A stretch of DNA of 64,000 bases from Campanula takesimana (GCA_026119855.1 JAOWBW010000025.1:1612001-1676000), one strand, 5' to 3'. Shown: positions 42,010 through 54,178, numbered from the stretch's first letter. Notes: generated by a model from the sequence alone, not told the origin. Translations and numbers: made by a program.

Positions 42010-44030
42010 CAGGGGCGAATCCAATATAGGGCCAGGGTGAGCAGCTGCACTAGAGCCGTCAATTTGGGCCGAGCCCGTTGGGCTGGCCGGCCTGCCATGG
42101 AATAAGGGTGGGTTGGGCCTTAAATATACCAACCCAAATACAAGTGGGCCTTTGGGCTAGCCCATTTGGGTCATGGGCCAAACGGGTTCGGGCAGGCCAA
42201 CCCACTTTTTTTTTTTCATTTTTTTTCTTTATCCAGCAAAGTGGCGAACGCGTTGTCTGATGTATGTATGTATGTCTCTACTATCTCTCTACTCTCTAGG
42301 GTTTCTTTCACTTTCAGTTTTCAATTTCTAATTTTCTATCGCCTTTCTCTCTTTCGACCTTTCTCTCTCAAGTCTCAACCGGCGCCGCCAACATCGCCAG
42401 TCGCCACCATTGTCGGTCGCCGCCATCGCCGGTCGCCGCTACTCTTCTCTGCCCTTCCGTCCATCGCCTTCTGTTCTGGTAAGTCCACCATCGCCATTGT
42501 CTTCGATCTATTAATTTTCCGTCCATCGCCTTTCTCTCTCTCTATCTATTCGACCTTGCTCTGTTTGATTTCACAACAATTTAGTTAGAAATGAAAATAG
42601 AAATCACTGAAGCTACTCAAATTAGTGACCAATTTTACGAAATTCGAATAAAATTTCGATTTTAGTAGATTTTACTAAAATCGAATAAAATTTCGTCACC
42701 ATCGCCATTTTCTTTGTAATGTAAGTAACTATGTTGCTGTTCAGTGTGTACACTAGAACCTGTTTGGTACTCATTAGTCATGGAAGTGATGGAACCTGCT
42801 GGATCATGCTGCCCTTCCTTTTTTTTTTTTTTTTTTTATAACTAGCAGGTGACTTGGGCTCTTGGCCCGCCTGGCCCACTAACCCAAGGTGGGGTGGGGT
42901 GGGGTGGCATTTTCTCAGCCCGCTAAGAATTTGGGTCAGCCCGCCCCGCCCCGTTTGAAGGTGGGCTGTGGTGGGCTGTGGTGGGTTGGGCCCAACCCGC
43001 CCGCCAGCCCGTATTGACAGCTCTAGCTGACTTTTCCTGAAATTTTTACCGAGTATTTATGCAAAGTGTTATTTTTGAAAAAATAGGGGTGCAAAATGTC
43101 ATACTTTCTGTTGTTGATCATATTGGCTTTAATTTACACTTGCATCCACATATATAAACTCTTTTTTACATAATCTACCCGTGTCTTTTTCTTTAGTTTT
43201 CCGTTGGCTAGGTCTTTCATTCCGGAGGATGAGCGACGAGCGATAGAGAGAGTTTGGAACGAAGAGGCGGGTCTCTCAGCGGCGGCTTCCCGCAGTAAAC
43301 CTGCGCGGCAACCGGGGAGCCACGGCCACCATCGTTATTCGTTCTCGCTTTGAACAGGTTTGGTTCCTCCTTACTCAATCTCCAATCTCAAATCTCAACC
43401 CTAAATTTCCCAAAATCAATGGTGTCTATGATTCAAATCCCAACCCTAGATAGCAGCACACGGAACTCGGAACTGGTATGTGGTCTTCTCGTAACTTCAC
43501 CCTTTCTCCCTTTACTCCAATCTCTAATCCCAGAAGTTCCATATCCCAGTTAACAAATCTAAGGTTTTAGAATTGGAAACCCTTTTTCAATTTTTTAATC
43601 TTCTCGCTTTGAACAGGTTTGGTAATATACTTTTTGACTTCTTCCATTCTTACAAGGTATTAGCATTTCTAATTAATTTGACACTTATTTAATTTGGTAT
43701 ATATTTCTTAATTGTTGAATGCAAAGTGATTATATTGTGCAATGTTTAGGTATACTATGTGGAATGCTGATTAGATCGGAGAGTGGTAGATGTGGTGAGG
43801 TTGGGATAGATTGTAATGGGGAAGATTTGATGAAATTGAAACAGAGTTATCTGCTCTGCTGCCAAGGAGGTAAGTTCTATGACTTCTCTTTCTCAATTTG
43901 CCTTCTAATTTAATTCCCAAAGCAATTAGATAATGTACGTAGTTCAATTGCTATAGCCTGGAAAAGTGATTGCAAATTGTACGTAGTTAAATGTTGCACA
44001 CCCTAAGTTTAAATTCTGGATACGCCACTG
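42010..44030. mobile_element. hAT-type element (2.0 kb) carrying gene-like sequence
   Basis: Ends are caggggcgaatcc and ggatacgccactg. The 8-bp duplication gacggagg lies at 42002-42009 and 44031-44038. It holds a second hAT element (42051-43025). A stretch at 43196-43350 is much richer in GC than the rest, has an open frame of about 47 codons (F-I-P-E-D-E-R-R-A-I-E-R) and is followed by a donor-like caggtttgg. No transposase is present. It may be a gene-capturing (Pack-type) hAT. Confidence 0.8.
42051..43025. mobile_element. Inner hAT-type element (tagagccgtcaa ends)
   Basis: Inverted ends are tagagccgtcaatttgggcc and gcccgtattgacagctcta. The flanks agctgcact and agctgact form an 8-bp duplication with one extra base. 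The subterminal DNA is very rich in gggcc/ggtgggg. The centre (about 42290-42580) is a ct-rich and ccg-rich stretch like a plant 5' leader (ctctctagggtttc, cgccggtcgccgc). It has no transposase. Confidence 0.72.
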
Positions 44031-44056
44031 GACGGAGGGAGTAATACTTACAAAAT

Positions 44057-44641
44057 GGGCAAATTGCATTTTGGTAACTTGTGCTTGTATCACTTTTGTA
44101 ATTTGGTTCCTGTGTTTGTATTTCTTGCAATCTGATTCTTGTGTTTGTCATTTTGTTGCAAATTGATATAAAAACTAACCAAATGTTAGTTTTTCAACAG
44201 AAAATAGTCATGTGCATATCACATGACCTTTTAGGGGTATAATTATCATTTCTCAAGTGCATGTGTTAATGGCTATAAGGATTGAAGGAAATTGCTCTTT
44301 TTGGAAGGAAAAAAACGAGGGAGTTGGTAATTATTGTGTGGGAGTTAATGGAGAAATGGTGAGGTTGTTGATGTATACTGAAGAAGGTGACGACGGACAA
44401 GACCTTATTTACACATAATACACACGTGCCTTGCACCCTGCGCTCGCAACGACAATTATACCCTTAAAAAGGTCATGTGATATGCACATGACTGTTCGTC
44501 AAAAAACTAATATTTCGTTAGTTTTTATATCAATTTGTAACAAAGTGACAAACACAGGAATCCGATTGCAAGAAATACAACACACGGGAATCAAAATGTA
44601 AAAGTGATACAAACACATGTAACCAAATTGCAATTTGCCCC
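44057..44641. mobile_element. Mutator-like MITE, about 585 bp
   Basis: Inverted repeats of about 190 bp (gggcaaattgcattttggta ... accaaattgcaatttgcccc). The 9-bp duplication ttacaaaat lies at 44048-44056 and 44642-44650. A one-sided relative is at 54766-54985. Confidence 0.9.
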
Positions 44642-44650
44642 TTACAAAAT

Positions 44651-45023
44651 TAGTAAATAAGTGTTGTATTTCATTCTAATTCTAAATACAGACAAACGTA
44701 ATCATTTACTTTTTTTGTTTGTTTATTTTCTCTTTAAAATTAAAGAAGGTAGATAAAGTTACAAGCTCCTATATAATGAAACTAATAAATTGGTACATTT
44801 TGAGCTAGGTTATGCGCCTCTTTTCTTTCGCATTCCTTTTTAAAAACTTCGGCTATACGTTACATCCAATCATACATTAAAAAATTAGTATTGTCGACGT
44901 GCCGCTGGAATGGACACGAGTACTAGTTTGAACATAATACTTGATACTTTAGCAAAATGAACTTGGAGACTGTGTTGGGTCTAAGGGCGGGAAGGAATTT
45001 AATTTTTATTTATCAGCCAAGGT
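44651..45023. other. Unassigned AT-rich stretch
   Basis: No gene. 44690-44720 (taaatacagacaaac) recurs at 47416, just beyond the solo LTR, suggesting a small local duplication. Confidence 0.3.
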
Positions 45024-45339
45024 AGTATTGTAATAACCTGAAAATTCCCTGAACATTAATTTTGGGTTTAAGTTTTATATTTGAATTGTTAAGAATGATT
45101 AGTGATACCAAGTCATCTTGTTGGACTCTTATCTTTATAATATTATGGGCCATTATGGATATTTAATTGGGCCAACTAAGAAATATTAAATTAAGAGTTT
45201 TGGGGTAATAGTCACTAATTAAGTTTGAAATCTTGATTGGGCCTTAAAGTAGTAAAATAGTAAAACCCAAAATTTAATTAGGAAATAATTAAGTTGGATG
45301 GCTCAGTCCATTCAAAGGAGGTTATTTAGTTGAACATTT

Positions 45340-45347
45340 TATAAATA
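45340..45347 (+). promoter_or_regulatory. TATA box of the solo LTR
   Basis: tataaata lies about 310 nt into the LTR, followed by a leader-like caatatcaatag stretch. Confidence 0.45.
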
Positions 45348-46406
45348 GGAGTTTTACCCTAAACCTAAATCAATATCAATAGACGCTTTTGTTTTCGACA
45401 AAAAGAGAGAAAAAAAAAGATTAGCAGAGAGGGTGCGGAGTAGAAGAGAGTACAACGGCGGCGCAGTGCAAACAGAGTGTTTAAGGTATGCTATCTTTTC
45501 TAATTTAGTATTGCTAATAGGGTGAACTGTGACATGGCTAAATTTGTTCATACTTGAGAGTGAGGGTTATAAGTTCATTTTAAGGTGTGTGTGTGTCTGC
45601 GCGCAGTAGGTGAGATTAGTGTGTGTTAGACGTGTTAGTATGTGTGGATCAGTAGGAGTGTGTGTGATATGGCTTAATAGGATATTAGTGAAGTTATTTT
45701 GAGTTGTAGCAAATTAAATATTGTTTTGGTCTACATGAAATTAACTATATTTAGGCATCACTAATTTTAATTATAAATTGATGCTAGATTTTGAGAAGCG
45801 ATGTTAGGTGTGCTTGTTCGCGTACATGAGAATTAATGACGTGCATTTCTGATAAGGGATTTACGTCTCTTAGTCGTATTTTATATCTTTATTTGTTGAA
45901 CCTCCATTCCTAGAGTAATTAATTGTTTTACCGTTATGGCCGGTAACTTTTGATTAGGATTCACTCCAAGTGTTTTCGTCATTGAAACTATCTAAACTTA
46001 AATTGACATTGATTTCTTGGTCAATTAAAGAACCTCATTGATAAAAAAAAAATGATCACTTAATGACACCTATTTATTTATGGGTTATAATTGATATACC
46101 ATTGACACTTAGTCATGAGGTTAGATCATGACATGCCTTTGTGGCATTAACCATCGATATCGACACCACTGAAAATTGTGGTTATATTAGGTTATCCAGA
46201 TATACTGAAAACAGTGAAACATTTACCAATGAACCCTTATTGCGGTTACACATTGAAACATTGAATTGACGAGAATAGTATTAAGTGATCACAGTTGACA
46301 TTCGTATTATTGAATATTCAATTGGGCCATAATTCCTTTCTTTACATTGGAAAATATTGTTTGGATTTTTAATAAGCCCTTTTCATTGAAAATTGATTAT
46401 TGATAC

Positions 46407-46980
46407 TAGGGGTGAGCAGAAAAACCGACAAAAACTGATAACACCGAAAAAACCGACACCGAAAAACCGAACCAATAAGCTATTGGTAAGGTACGGTTCT
46501 TTTAATTTTAAAAACCGAATCTGGCGGCTCGGTTTCGGTTTCACACGCTAATCCCGATTTCACATACCGAACCGAACCGATATTGTTGAACGTCGTCGTT
46601 TTTTTCTTTTATATATACTCCCTCCGTCCCAGCACAAGTATGACTTCTTTCCCTTTTAGGCCGTCCCAGAACAATTGAGCCCACCCCTCTAGTACTACTT
46701 GTGCTGGGACGGAGGGAGTATACTGCTTCCGACTTTTAACCCTCTGCGTCACTTCTTTTAGCCCAAGTAGTTCAATTTGGGCCTGGCGCAAGCCCAACTT
46801 AAATGGACCATTTAATCAGCCCATTGACACCGAACCGATGCCGACCGACACCGAAACCGATCACACCGAGCCGATTTAAAACCGAATCATTTCGGTACTC
46901 AAATGCTAGAAACCGATAAGATGCGGATCGGTACCGGTTTTAGCTAGAAACCGTACCAAACCGAACCGAGCTCACCCCTA
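46407..46980. mobile_element. hAT-type MITE nested in the solo LTR
   Basis: Inverted ends are taggggtgagc and gctcaccccta. The 8-bp duplication attgatac lies at 46399-46406 and 46981-46988. The body is full of aaccgaaccg and accgacaccg repeats in opposite orientation on the two sides. Confidence 0.92.
46618..46718. mobile_element. 101-bp mariner-type MITE nested in the hAT MITE
   Basis: Ends are ctccctccgtcccagcacaa and ttgtgctgggacggagggag, with TA on both sides. It is almost a perfect hairpin and the third level of nesting at this site. Confidence 0.92.
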
Positions 46981-47361
46981 ATTGATACACTCTTTTGAGG
47001 TCACCCTTCTTAGAAACCGAAGGGGCGGCGTAGGACCTTACTGAGCATAGTTCGCTCATCCCTTCTCTATTTCTTTTTCTTCAGGTAATAAATAGGGGAG
47101 CTACTTTCAGTTGGGGACATCTTTGGGACGGCCAAAAATAATTAGATTGGTGATTTTATTGTTATAGTAGACTTTTATTTGGGATTGTAATAAATGCCAT
47201 GAACAATTTTGATGGCTAGTGAATTTAGTGGTATCGATTTAGACATTATTTTACCATTTGGGATATGGATATTATTTGTTGAAGATTTATTGATGGATTT
47301 TTGATTCATGTCCACTTATTAAGTAATTGTCATAGACCTAATTTGGGGGCGTGACAAGTAT

Positions 47362-48443
47362 TTAGATGCCTCAACCTCTTTGAAATGTCCAAGATCTAAA
47401 ACACATACAAACTTCTAAATACAGACAAACATATTCCTTTACTTTTTTGGGTCCCAAGTTGTGACTTATGGACCAATATACATGTAGATTCATATTCATC
47501 ATGGGAATGAGTCAGTTGTAAGCTGTATTGACTTTCTGACCATTTAGCATTACTAGCATCGTTTTACCGCCTCGATCCCATAATCAATACAACATTTGAC
47601 TTGTCAATGTTTTTAAGGTATAATAAGTATACTTAGGTATAAGAGTAGTTTACGTCTTATACCTAAGGTATAAGAGTATTTTTTTCATATTTTTTACACA
47701 TTTTCTTAAAAAATAAAAATCGTAAAAAAAATTATATTTTATTAACTGGTTCGCTCATGTACTTAGGTGTAAGACTGATTCACCTTTTATACCTGATGTA
47801 TAGGAGTTATCTTTTGACATATTTTCACATTTACTTCAAAAAAAATCATAAAAAAAGTCTCATATTTTATTAAGCAGTCCACTCTTATTCTTAAGTAGTC
47901 CACTCCTATTCTTAAGTATAAGACTAGTTCCCCTCTTATACGCAAAGTATAAGACATTTTTTAAGCTTGTTAAACTTAAAATTTTGTTTTAGACCAGCTC
48001 GGCTCGATAAGCTCGTTAAGAACACATTTTTATAGAAAAAAAGAGCCTAATCTCGAGCTCGGCTTGTTAAAACTCGAGTTCGATATCGACTCGAGTTGTT
48101 CGCGAGCTCGATTCAGCCCGAGCTCGAACAAACAAGTGAGCTCGAACTCGACACCCCAAAGCTCGACCATCTTACCTCGTTTACAGCATAGGCCTGCAAT
48201 TAGTGAATCGTGCAGAGACTCAAACCAAATGAGACTTGCTCTTCCAGAAATTATAAAAGAAAGTCAAGTACTACCTCCGTTCCAAAATGAATGTCACTAC
48301 TCTATGAGCATCAACCAACTATTTTCCCATTTCCTTTTTTTCTTAAACATTAATTTATTTTTTATAAACTCGTTTGACCTTAAGCTATTTGGAACACACA
48401 ATATTAACCGTATAAAACCAAAACAGGAGAGGACCACCACATA
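47362..48443. other. Intergenic stretch with two local repeats
   Basis: No gene. 47632-47960 has about three diverged tandem units of 130-150 bp, each starting cttagg(t)ataag and containing cttatacc and attttatta. 48000-48170 is rich in gagctcg/ctcgagctcgg words, as in the ends of some hAT MITEs, but no paired ends were found. 48274-48300 (ctacctccgttccaaaatga) is a single MITE-like end. Confidence 0.5.
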
Positions 48444-49546
48444 CTCCTACTGCTGCGGTCTTCTTGAAATGGGCTTGGATTTTTTTGCAATTCAAGTTGG
48501 GAGGGAGTACTAGATTGTGAAAGTAGTTCGAACCACTCTTGCTTATAGATCTCGCTCACCGGATGGCCTTTTACCGGAGATAACTCCGACATGTTAATCC
48601 CCGGTCATTTTGGCATTATCACTTATACTATTCACCAATTAATATCACCTGAAAAACAGATTTCAAAGTCCGCTTATTTTTGAAGAAAGAAAAACAGCAG
48701 TTCATCAGTAACGAAAACGTAAACCTGGTTCAGGTAAGAGTAACAAACAATACGGGCGAATCAGTGGCGAGGCTAAGGCAAGCCGAAGGGGGTCAATCAA
48801 CCCCCTAAAATTTTAGAATGCGTCAATTTTAGTGTTTTCAAAATTTTAGAAAATGATTTTTTACTACTAAAAATAATGGATTTAAATATTTTGACCCCCT
48901 TAATTTTGAAAACAAATTGCACTGAATTATAATTTCGACCCCCTTTTATACGAAATTTGTATATCACAATTATTATAATTATCTCAAAGCAACTTCGAGT
49001 CTTCGACCCCCTTTCTAAAATTTTCTGGCTTCCCCACTGGGGCGAATGACTGAAATATGCAACATACTATAACATTTTTTACAATTTATGATGTACTAAC
49101 TAGTGACATCTTAATCCTATATACTTTATCATTTAGTTACATAAAATGCAGTGTACTATTTTACACCCTAACGACGTTAAATTTTTTAACAGAAATGTCG
49201 ACGTGGCATCCTAGTCAGCACGCCACATAAGAAGATAACATATATCCGTCAAATACAATAACCTCCGTTAAGAAAACACTAACGCCAGTTAAATAAACAC
49301 TCGCATTTTAACATTTCATCATCTTCCAAACTGTGCCTTCAACCCACCACCACCACCGCCATCGCGGCCGCCATTAACACCAACACCGAAAACTCTGCCA
49401 AAACCAGGAAATCACCCTTTCATCCATTAAACCTCATTCCCTCATAGTATCTTCCACAAACCCACTTTATTTTAGCTTTGATTTCTTGGCACATTGAAAT
49501 TTTGGACATAAATCCACAAACACACACGAATCTGAGTTCTAACCAC
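48444..49546. repeat. Segmentally duplicated block (copy 2)
   Basis: Matches 3345-4180: the same flank, then the left half of the Mutator-like element, ending at cacgaatctgagttct where the second copia element is inserted. It differs by a hAT MITE at 48762. The minus strand at 48592-48404 is open for 62 codons (M-S-E-L-S-P-V-K start), while copy 1 is broken. No function is recognised. Confidence 0.8.
48762..49039. mobile_element. 278-bp hAT MITE in the duplicated block
   Basis: Inverted ends are cagtggcgaggct and tggcttccccactg. The 8-bp duplication gggcgaat lies at 48754-48761 and 49040-49047. The empty site is present in copy 1 at 3656. Confidence 0.95.
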
Positions 49547-50023
49547 TGTTGGAACAATTCTTTATATCCCTGAATGCCACGCTCATTTTTAGAATAAGAA
49601 TGAGGAAGAAGATGAAGGCGGAAGCGAAATAATACCTGTTGAATCAATTACAGATGTTGTAGGGAGAATAAGAAGAAGAAGAAGAATTAAGGGGACGGAG
49701 TTCTTCTAAATGATTGTGCCTTTTCTCTCTAATGTCTCTAGCAATATCAAGATTATTTAGGAGAGAAAATAAAATGAATGGAGTGATTTCTAGGGTTGAT
49801 GGAGAACCCTTTATATATGAAACCAAAAGGCACCTCATTTAGGGACTACACCCTTTCAACCTTTAGTGATGTTAAATTACCACTTTGCCCATCAAAAATA
49901 GGTAATATTACATCCAGGAATTCTACACATTATTTTAATTCACTACACTTTATATTAACATTATAGGTATGATTTCATGTATGGAATTACTAAATTACTT
50001 GTGTTGCAAGTCATGTCCCAACA
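49547..50023 (-). repeat. 3' LTR of the second minus-strand copia element
   Basis: 477 bp, tgttggaacaattc...gtcccaaca, followed by the complement of the purine tract (atctcccacttgg, 50024-50036). It is clearly more diverged from the 5053/10781 pair than those are from each other. Confidence 0.9.
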
Positions 50024-51539
50024 ATCTCCCACTTGGTTGCAAAACAAAGTCCTTCCTTTAAATCATAAATATAACACAAATGACAACCCTAATGTGCGCA
50101 CTTTATTGTCATTTATAACAATCTCGTCCATTTGCCATACAAGTATAGGACTAAAGGGGCAGTCGTTGTAATTGATTCGCAACTAAACTCACAATAATTA
50201 CGTATACAAATCCAACTAAATGACATAGATCAAAAGTATAGATGTGTAGCATGGAATCATAATGAATATATACATATTCTTCCAACTAGTCCAACTTAAC
50301 CAAATGAGATCAAAATAATAGAACAATTAATGAAGTACAACACAAAACTCCCACTAAATTAAATGTTATCAAATTGTTACACCCATATGAACAACATGCT
50401 CGTGAAACACTAGAGATGATAATGTTTCATAAATGGATCCGTTAAATTATGGAGTTTGTTCTAATAAGTTGTATTTCTCTGTTCATTTTGTACTATTTTC
50501 TTTATAACAAGATACTTAATGTCTAAATCCATAAACCTTTTGTTAGAGTACGGAACTGCTACCTGATAGTCATATCTTAATTGGTCTTTCGACACTTGTT
50601 TTGACAAATCACAGTCCATTAAAACTTATGTAGCCATGTAATTTTAACAAATATCGGAATACCAAATAATCTCAAGATTATCCGATTAAAAATAGGCATG
50701 TAGATCTTTGTGTTTTGTAAATACTATATCATTCTTTTGGCTACTACTTAATGTTCTTTCTTGATTGCTTTGGTATTGATCAAGCATCCCAACATTGAAT
50801 GCAAGACTTACGCATTTATTAAGCTTTCTTACTGCTGATGCAAAGAGGGATATTTTCTATATACTTGGATTCATAATTAACTTTAGGACACTGTTTGAGA
50901 CTAAGCATGTCTCCTTTAAAATTAGGGGTGTCAAGTGGTTTATAGTTTTGCATGCTATACCTTTTGTAATACCTTTTCTAAATAGGCCTTTTGTGATAAT
51001 CCCAAAATACTCCGTGAATACTCACAGTGAACTTGGTTTCCTAATACAAAATGATGCCTCACCAAGAATTTTCATTCCAAAGAAATTTCTTAGTTTCCTT
51101 ATTAAGGTTTAAAACATTACTAGAAAGCAAATATTACCCACATATAAGACCAAAATTATAATTTTTACTCCCACTGAACTTATGGTATACACAATATTTA
51201 TCAAGATTCATTTCAAAACCAAATGAAAGAATAACTTGATTAATCTTTAAATACCATTAATGAGAAGTTTGATTAAGTCATAAATGAATTTCTCCATATA
51301 AATAGTTTCCTCAATGTCTCCATTAAGAAAAGTTCTCTTAATATCCATTTGATGAAGCTTAAGACACAAATTGCTACTAGTGCCATAATGATTTTAAAAG
51401 GGTTTTTAGAAGATACCGGGAAATGTTTCTTTCTTGATAATGAATGCCTTTCTTATGAGTTGAAAATTCTTTAGCAACTAGATGTGTCTTTATATATTTC
51501 AACATTACTTTTGTGAATCCTTTTAGGTCTTCACTACAA

Positions 51540-51870
51540 GAAAAATAACCTTTTGTGACGGATTTTGGAGACGGCAAAAAAAAGCAGTCTCCTTAGACCA
51601 GATAAGGAGATGGCAAAAAAAATCAATCACGTTACCTTAAGGAGACGGCTATACAATCGCACGTGCAATCGTGTTTGACAATTTCCCGGAGCGCCAATCA
51701 TAAAAATCAGGCGCGAATATGAAAAACTAAACGTGACTGCTTTTATAAAATATGCGATGGCTTTTGCAATTCCGTTTATAAATTTATATAATTTAATTAA
51801 ATTAAATACTGTATATTAAAAACAAATTTTAGTTAAAGGCGATGGCCAATGCAATCGTGTAATACCTTAA
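51540..51870. repeat. 5' subterminal repeats of the CACTA element
   Basis: ggagacggc, ggagatggc, ggagacggc, caatcgcacgtgcaatcgtg and gcgatggc occur within 330 bp. Such motifs are where the TNPA-type protein binds in En/Spm elements. Confidence 0.65.
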
Positions 51871-52373
51871 GTGAATAAAAAATAAAAAGAAAAAGAAATA
51901 AAATTGGGATCCACAAAACCTATTTTCTATTCCAGATCGTGTAATTCACCTCTCTCCTCACTTTTTCATTCCAGCTCTCTCAAAAACTCTCCTCTCACAA
52001 AAACTCTCTGCCTCCAACGCTCACCTCTCTCAATAATTCCAGGTCGATCCACCTTGCATCGCCGCAGTAGGTAATTTCTCTTTGCGTCTATGTTTTCATT
52101 TAACCTATGTTCGTCTTCCTCTCTATGAACTAGGGTTTTTTTTCACCCAAAATTAGGGTTTAACTACTGGTGTTCTTCCCCTTAATTTTCACGTTCTTAT
52201 TATCTCTGCCTCCCTCGTTTTACCATTTTTTTTGCTTCAATTTCTTATATAGGTGCTCTTTTCATATCACGGGTTGGCTGAAATTGCTATGAGTTGATAC
52301 TGTGATTTGTCTTTGTATTCTTGATTTTGCTATTTGTTTGCTGAATTCAAAGGGTTTTTAGTTGTGGTTTTGG

Positions 52374-52579
52374 AAAATCACAACTACGTGTAATTCTGGG
52401 ATTTTAAGTCATTATTTTGACCAAACTGTCTTTTATATCCAAGGTAGAAACTGATTCATAGTTAGCCTGTTGTACAAAATCACAACTACGTGTAATTCTG
52501 GGATTTTAAGTCATTATTTTGACCAAACTGTGTCTTTTATATCCAAGGTAGAAACTGATTCATAGTTAGCCTGTTGTAT
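52374..52579. repeat. 102-bp tandem duplication in the CACTA leader
   Basis: aaaatcacaactacgtgtaa begins each unit (52374 and 52476). The second has two extra bases (gt). The units are otherwise identical by eye, so the duplication is recent. Confidence 0.92.
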
Positions 52580-53457
52580 AACTACTTGTGATTTTGGGAT
52601 TTAAGGCATTTTCTTAGAATATTAGAAATACTATTGTACTACCCTTCTTCTTGTAAAGGAAAATGAAGATGCCCTTCTACCTCTAATAGATTACTTGATT
52701 TTTTTTCTATTAATGCATCTATAAGACTGTTTTAGTATTCTATTCCTTCTGGATTTGGTTCCCTTGTTCCATTTGTAACAACGAACATTCTAATGCACTT
52801 AGAATTTTATGAGCTTGTACCTTTTATGGCTGGCATTGTTAGTGGTAGATGAATCATTTGCTTCTTCATGAGAATTATCGAAACACAAGATTTTGCAAAA
52901 TAAGATTCTGAAACAAATTCAAATTTATCTAACTGTAATTGTGAAGACAAGAGCATGTTATGTCTTATTTGAAGTTATTTTTTTCAAATTTAGGTTCCCT
53001 TTTTGTTCCATGTTTTCTTTTCTTGTAAAAAGTACATTCTAATGAACACACAGTTAGCCGTTTATTGTAGTGTTTTTTTTATATTGTACTATACAGTAGA
53101 GAGAAGAGTATAAATTTTAAACAGAATACCCCTGCTTGTCCCTATTTGTATTTCTTTAAAATGTAAAGTTTGGGTTTTCTTTCTTTTCTTTTCTTTTCTT
53201 TTTTTTGAAAAAAAAAAAATCTCTTCCATTACCTTTTGGGATGGATCTAATATGACCACTTGATTTTTTTTGCTTTTGGAGAACATGATTTATCAGAGTG
53301 TATTGAGTGCTGATCAGAATAAGACCATGAAAACAGCAACTGGGAGCAACGTCCATTGACTCGGAACCAGGTGTGCTTTCTATTATTAGTATCATCTATT
53401 TCATGTGCTTGTTTGCATATGAGGCATTATATACATGTTTTTTCTGATAAATATATA

Positions 53458-53709
53458 CTCCCTCCGTCCCACTCGAATTAGGACAAATTTCCATTTTGGG
53501 TGTCCATTCGAATTAGGACAACCCAAAATGGAAGTGTTTTATTTAATGGAACCTACTTTCACACTCACAACAACTTTCCACTCATTATTTTCTACCTCGC
53601 TTTCTCTTTCCTACTTCACTTTTCATACTCACAACACCTACTCCACTTACACTTTTTCCTTAATCCCCGTGTCCACCTAAAAATCCTAATTTGGGTGGGA
53701 CGGAGGGAG
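53458..53709. mobile_element. Mariner-type MITE in the CACTA element
   Basis: Ends are ctccctccgtcccactcgaa and gtgggacggagggag, with TA on both sides. Open frames crossing it are artefacts. Confidence 0.88.
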
Positions 53710-53735
53710 TATATATTCCTTGCTGTAAATTTATG

Positions 53736-53965
53736 CGATTATGATCATGAGGGCGATAATATTACACTCCATGATGACACTCACCCGGGAATAGAAGTCG
53801 AACCCGATGAAGACAATGAAGATGTGCTTGATTATGATAATGATGACGAGGATGGGGAGGAAGAGGAGGATATCCCTAGCGATAATGTTGATTTTTTTTA
53901 GTGACAACAACGATAGTACCGATGATTATTATGATGATGGCTCTGACGAGAGTGAAAATAACTAG
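53736..53965 (+). pseudogene. Acidic exon-like stretch
   Basis: From Y-D-H-E-G-D the frame is very rich in Asp and Glu to a stop at 53901. After a T run (gatttttttt) a shifted frame continues D-D-G-S-D-E-S-E-N to tag at 53965. It may be the acidic tail of a lost CACTA transposase (TNPD-like) or an upstream exon of the following gene. The T run probably caused a frameshift. No domain is recognised. Confidence 0.35.
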
Positions 53966-54178
53966 TATGCTATAACAATTTATCTATCTACAAATATTTT
54001 ACAGTCTTATTTATTTATTTATTATTATGTCATAGTGATTATTTCATTAGTTGTTTTGTTATGATATGCATGTTCATTACTTGAGTGTTGATGCTTACTT
54101 TGATAATTGGATCACCAAATTGATAGTAAAGCCTTATTGCATGTGATCATAATATTGAACTGTTTTTTCTTCTCAGGT

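Larger units (their letters stand above)
41851..44041. mobile_element. Mariner-type MITE split by a hAT element
   Basis: The left part is 41851-42009 and the right part 44031-44041 (gacggagggag). TA occurs on each side (41849-41850 and 44042-44043). Internal words (gatcttctta, cttaaaaagtttgaatag) match 21348-21526. The hAT insertion lies in its right inverted repeat. Confidence 0.9.
45029..47356. mobile_element. Solo LTR, 2.3 kb (Ty3-like)
   Basis: Begins tgtaataacctg and ends gggggcgtgaca, flanked by agtat (45024-45028 and 47357-47361). There is no internal retroelement DNA, so it is a solo LTR. Without the nested hAT MITE and its 8-bp TSD it is about 1.75 kb. A TATA-like ttataaatagg lies near 45340. 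Confidence 0.88.

Noticed and set aside
42166..42588. 140-codon frame in the inner hAT element
   Set aside because: Low-complexity F/S/P-rich translation of ct-rich leader-like DNA, starting inside the element's end. It is not a credible protein.
53500..53901. 133-codon frame through the CACTA element
   Set aside because: Its first 65 codons are MITE sequence. Only the acidic end is reported separately.
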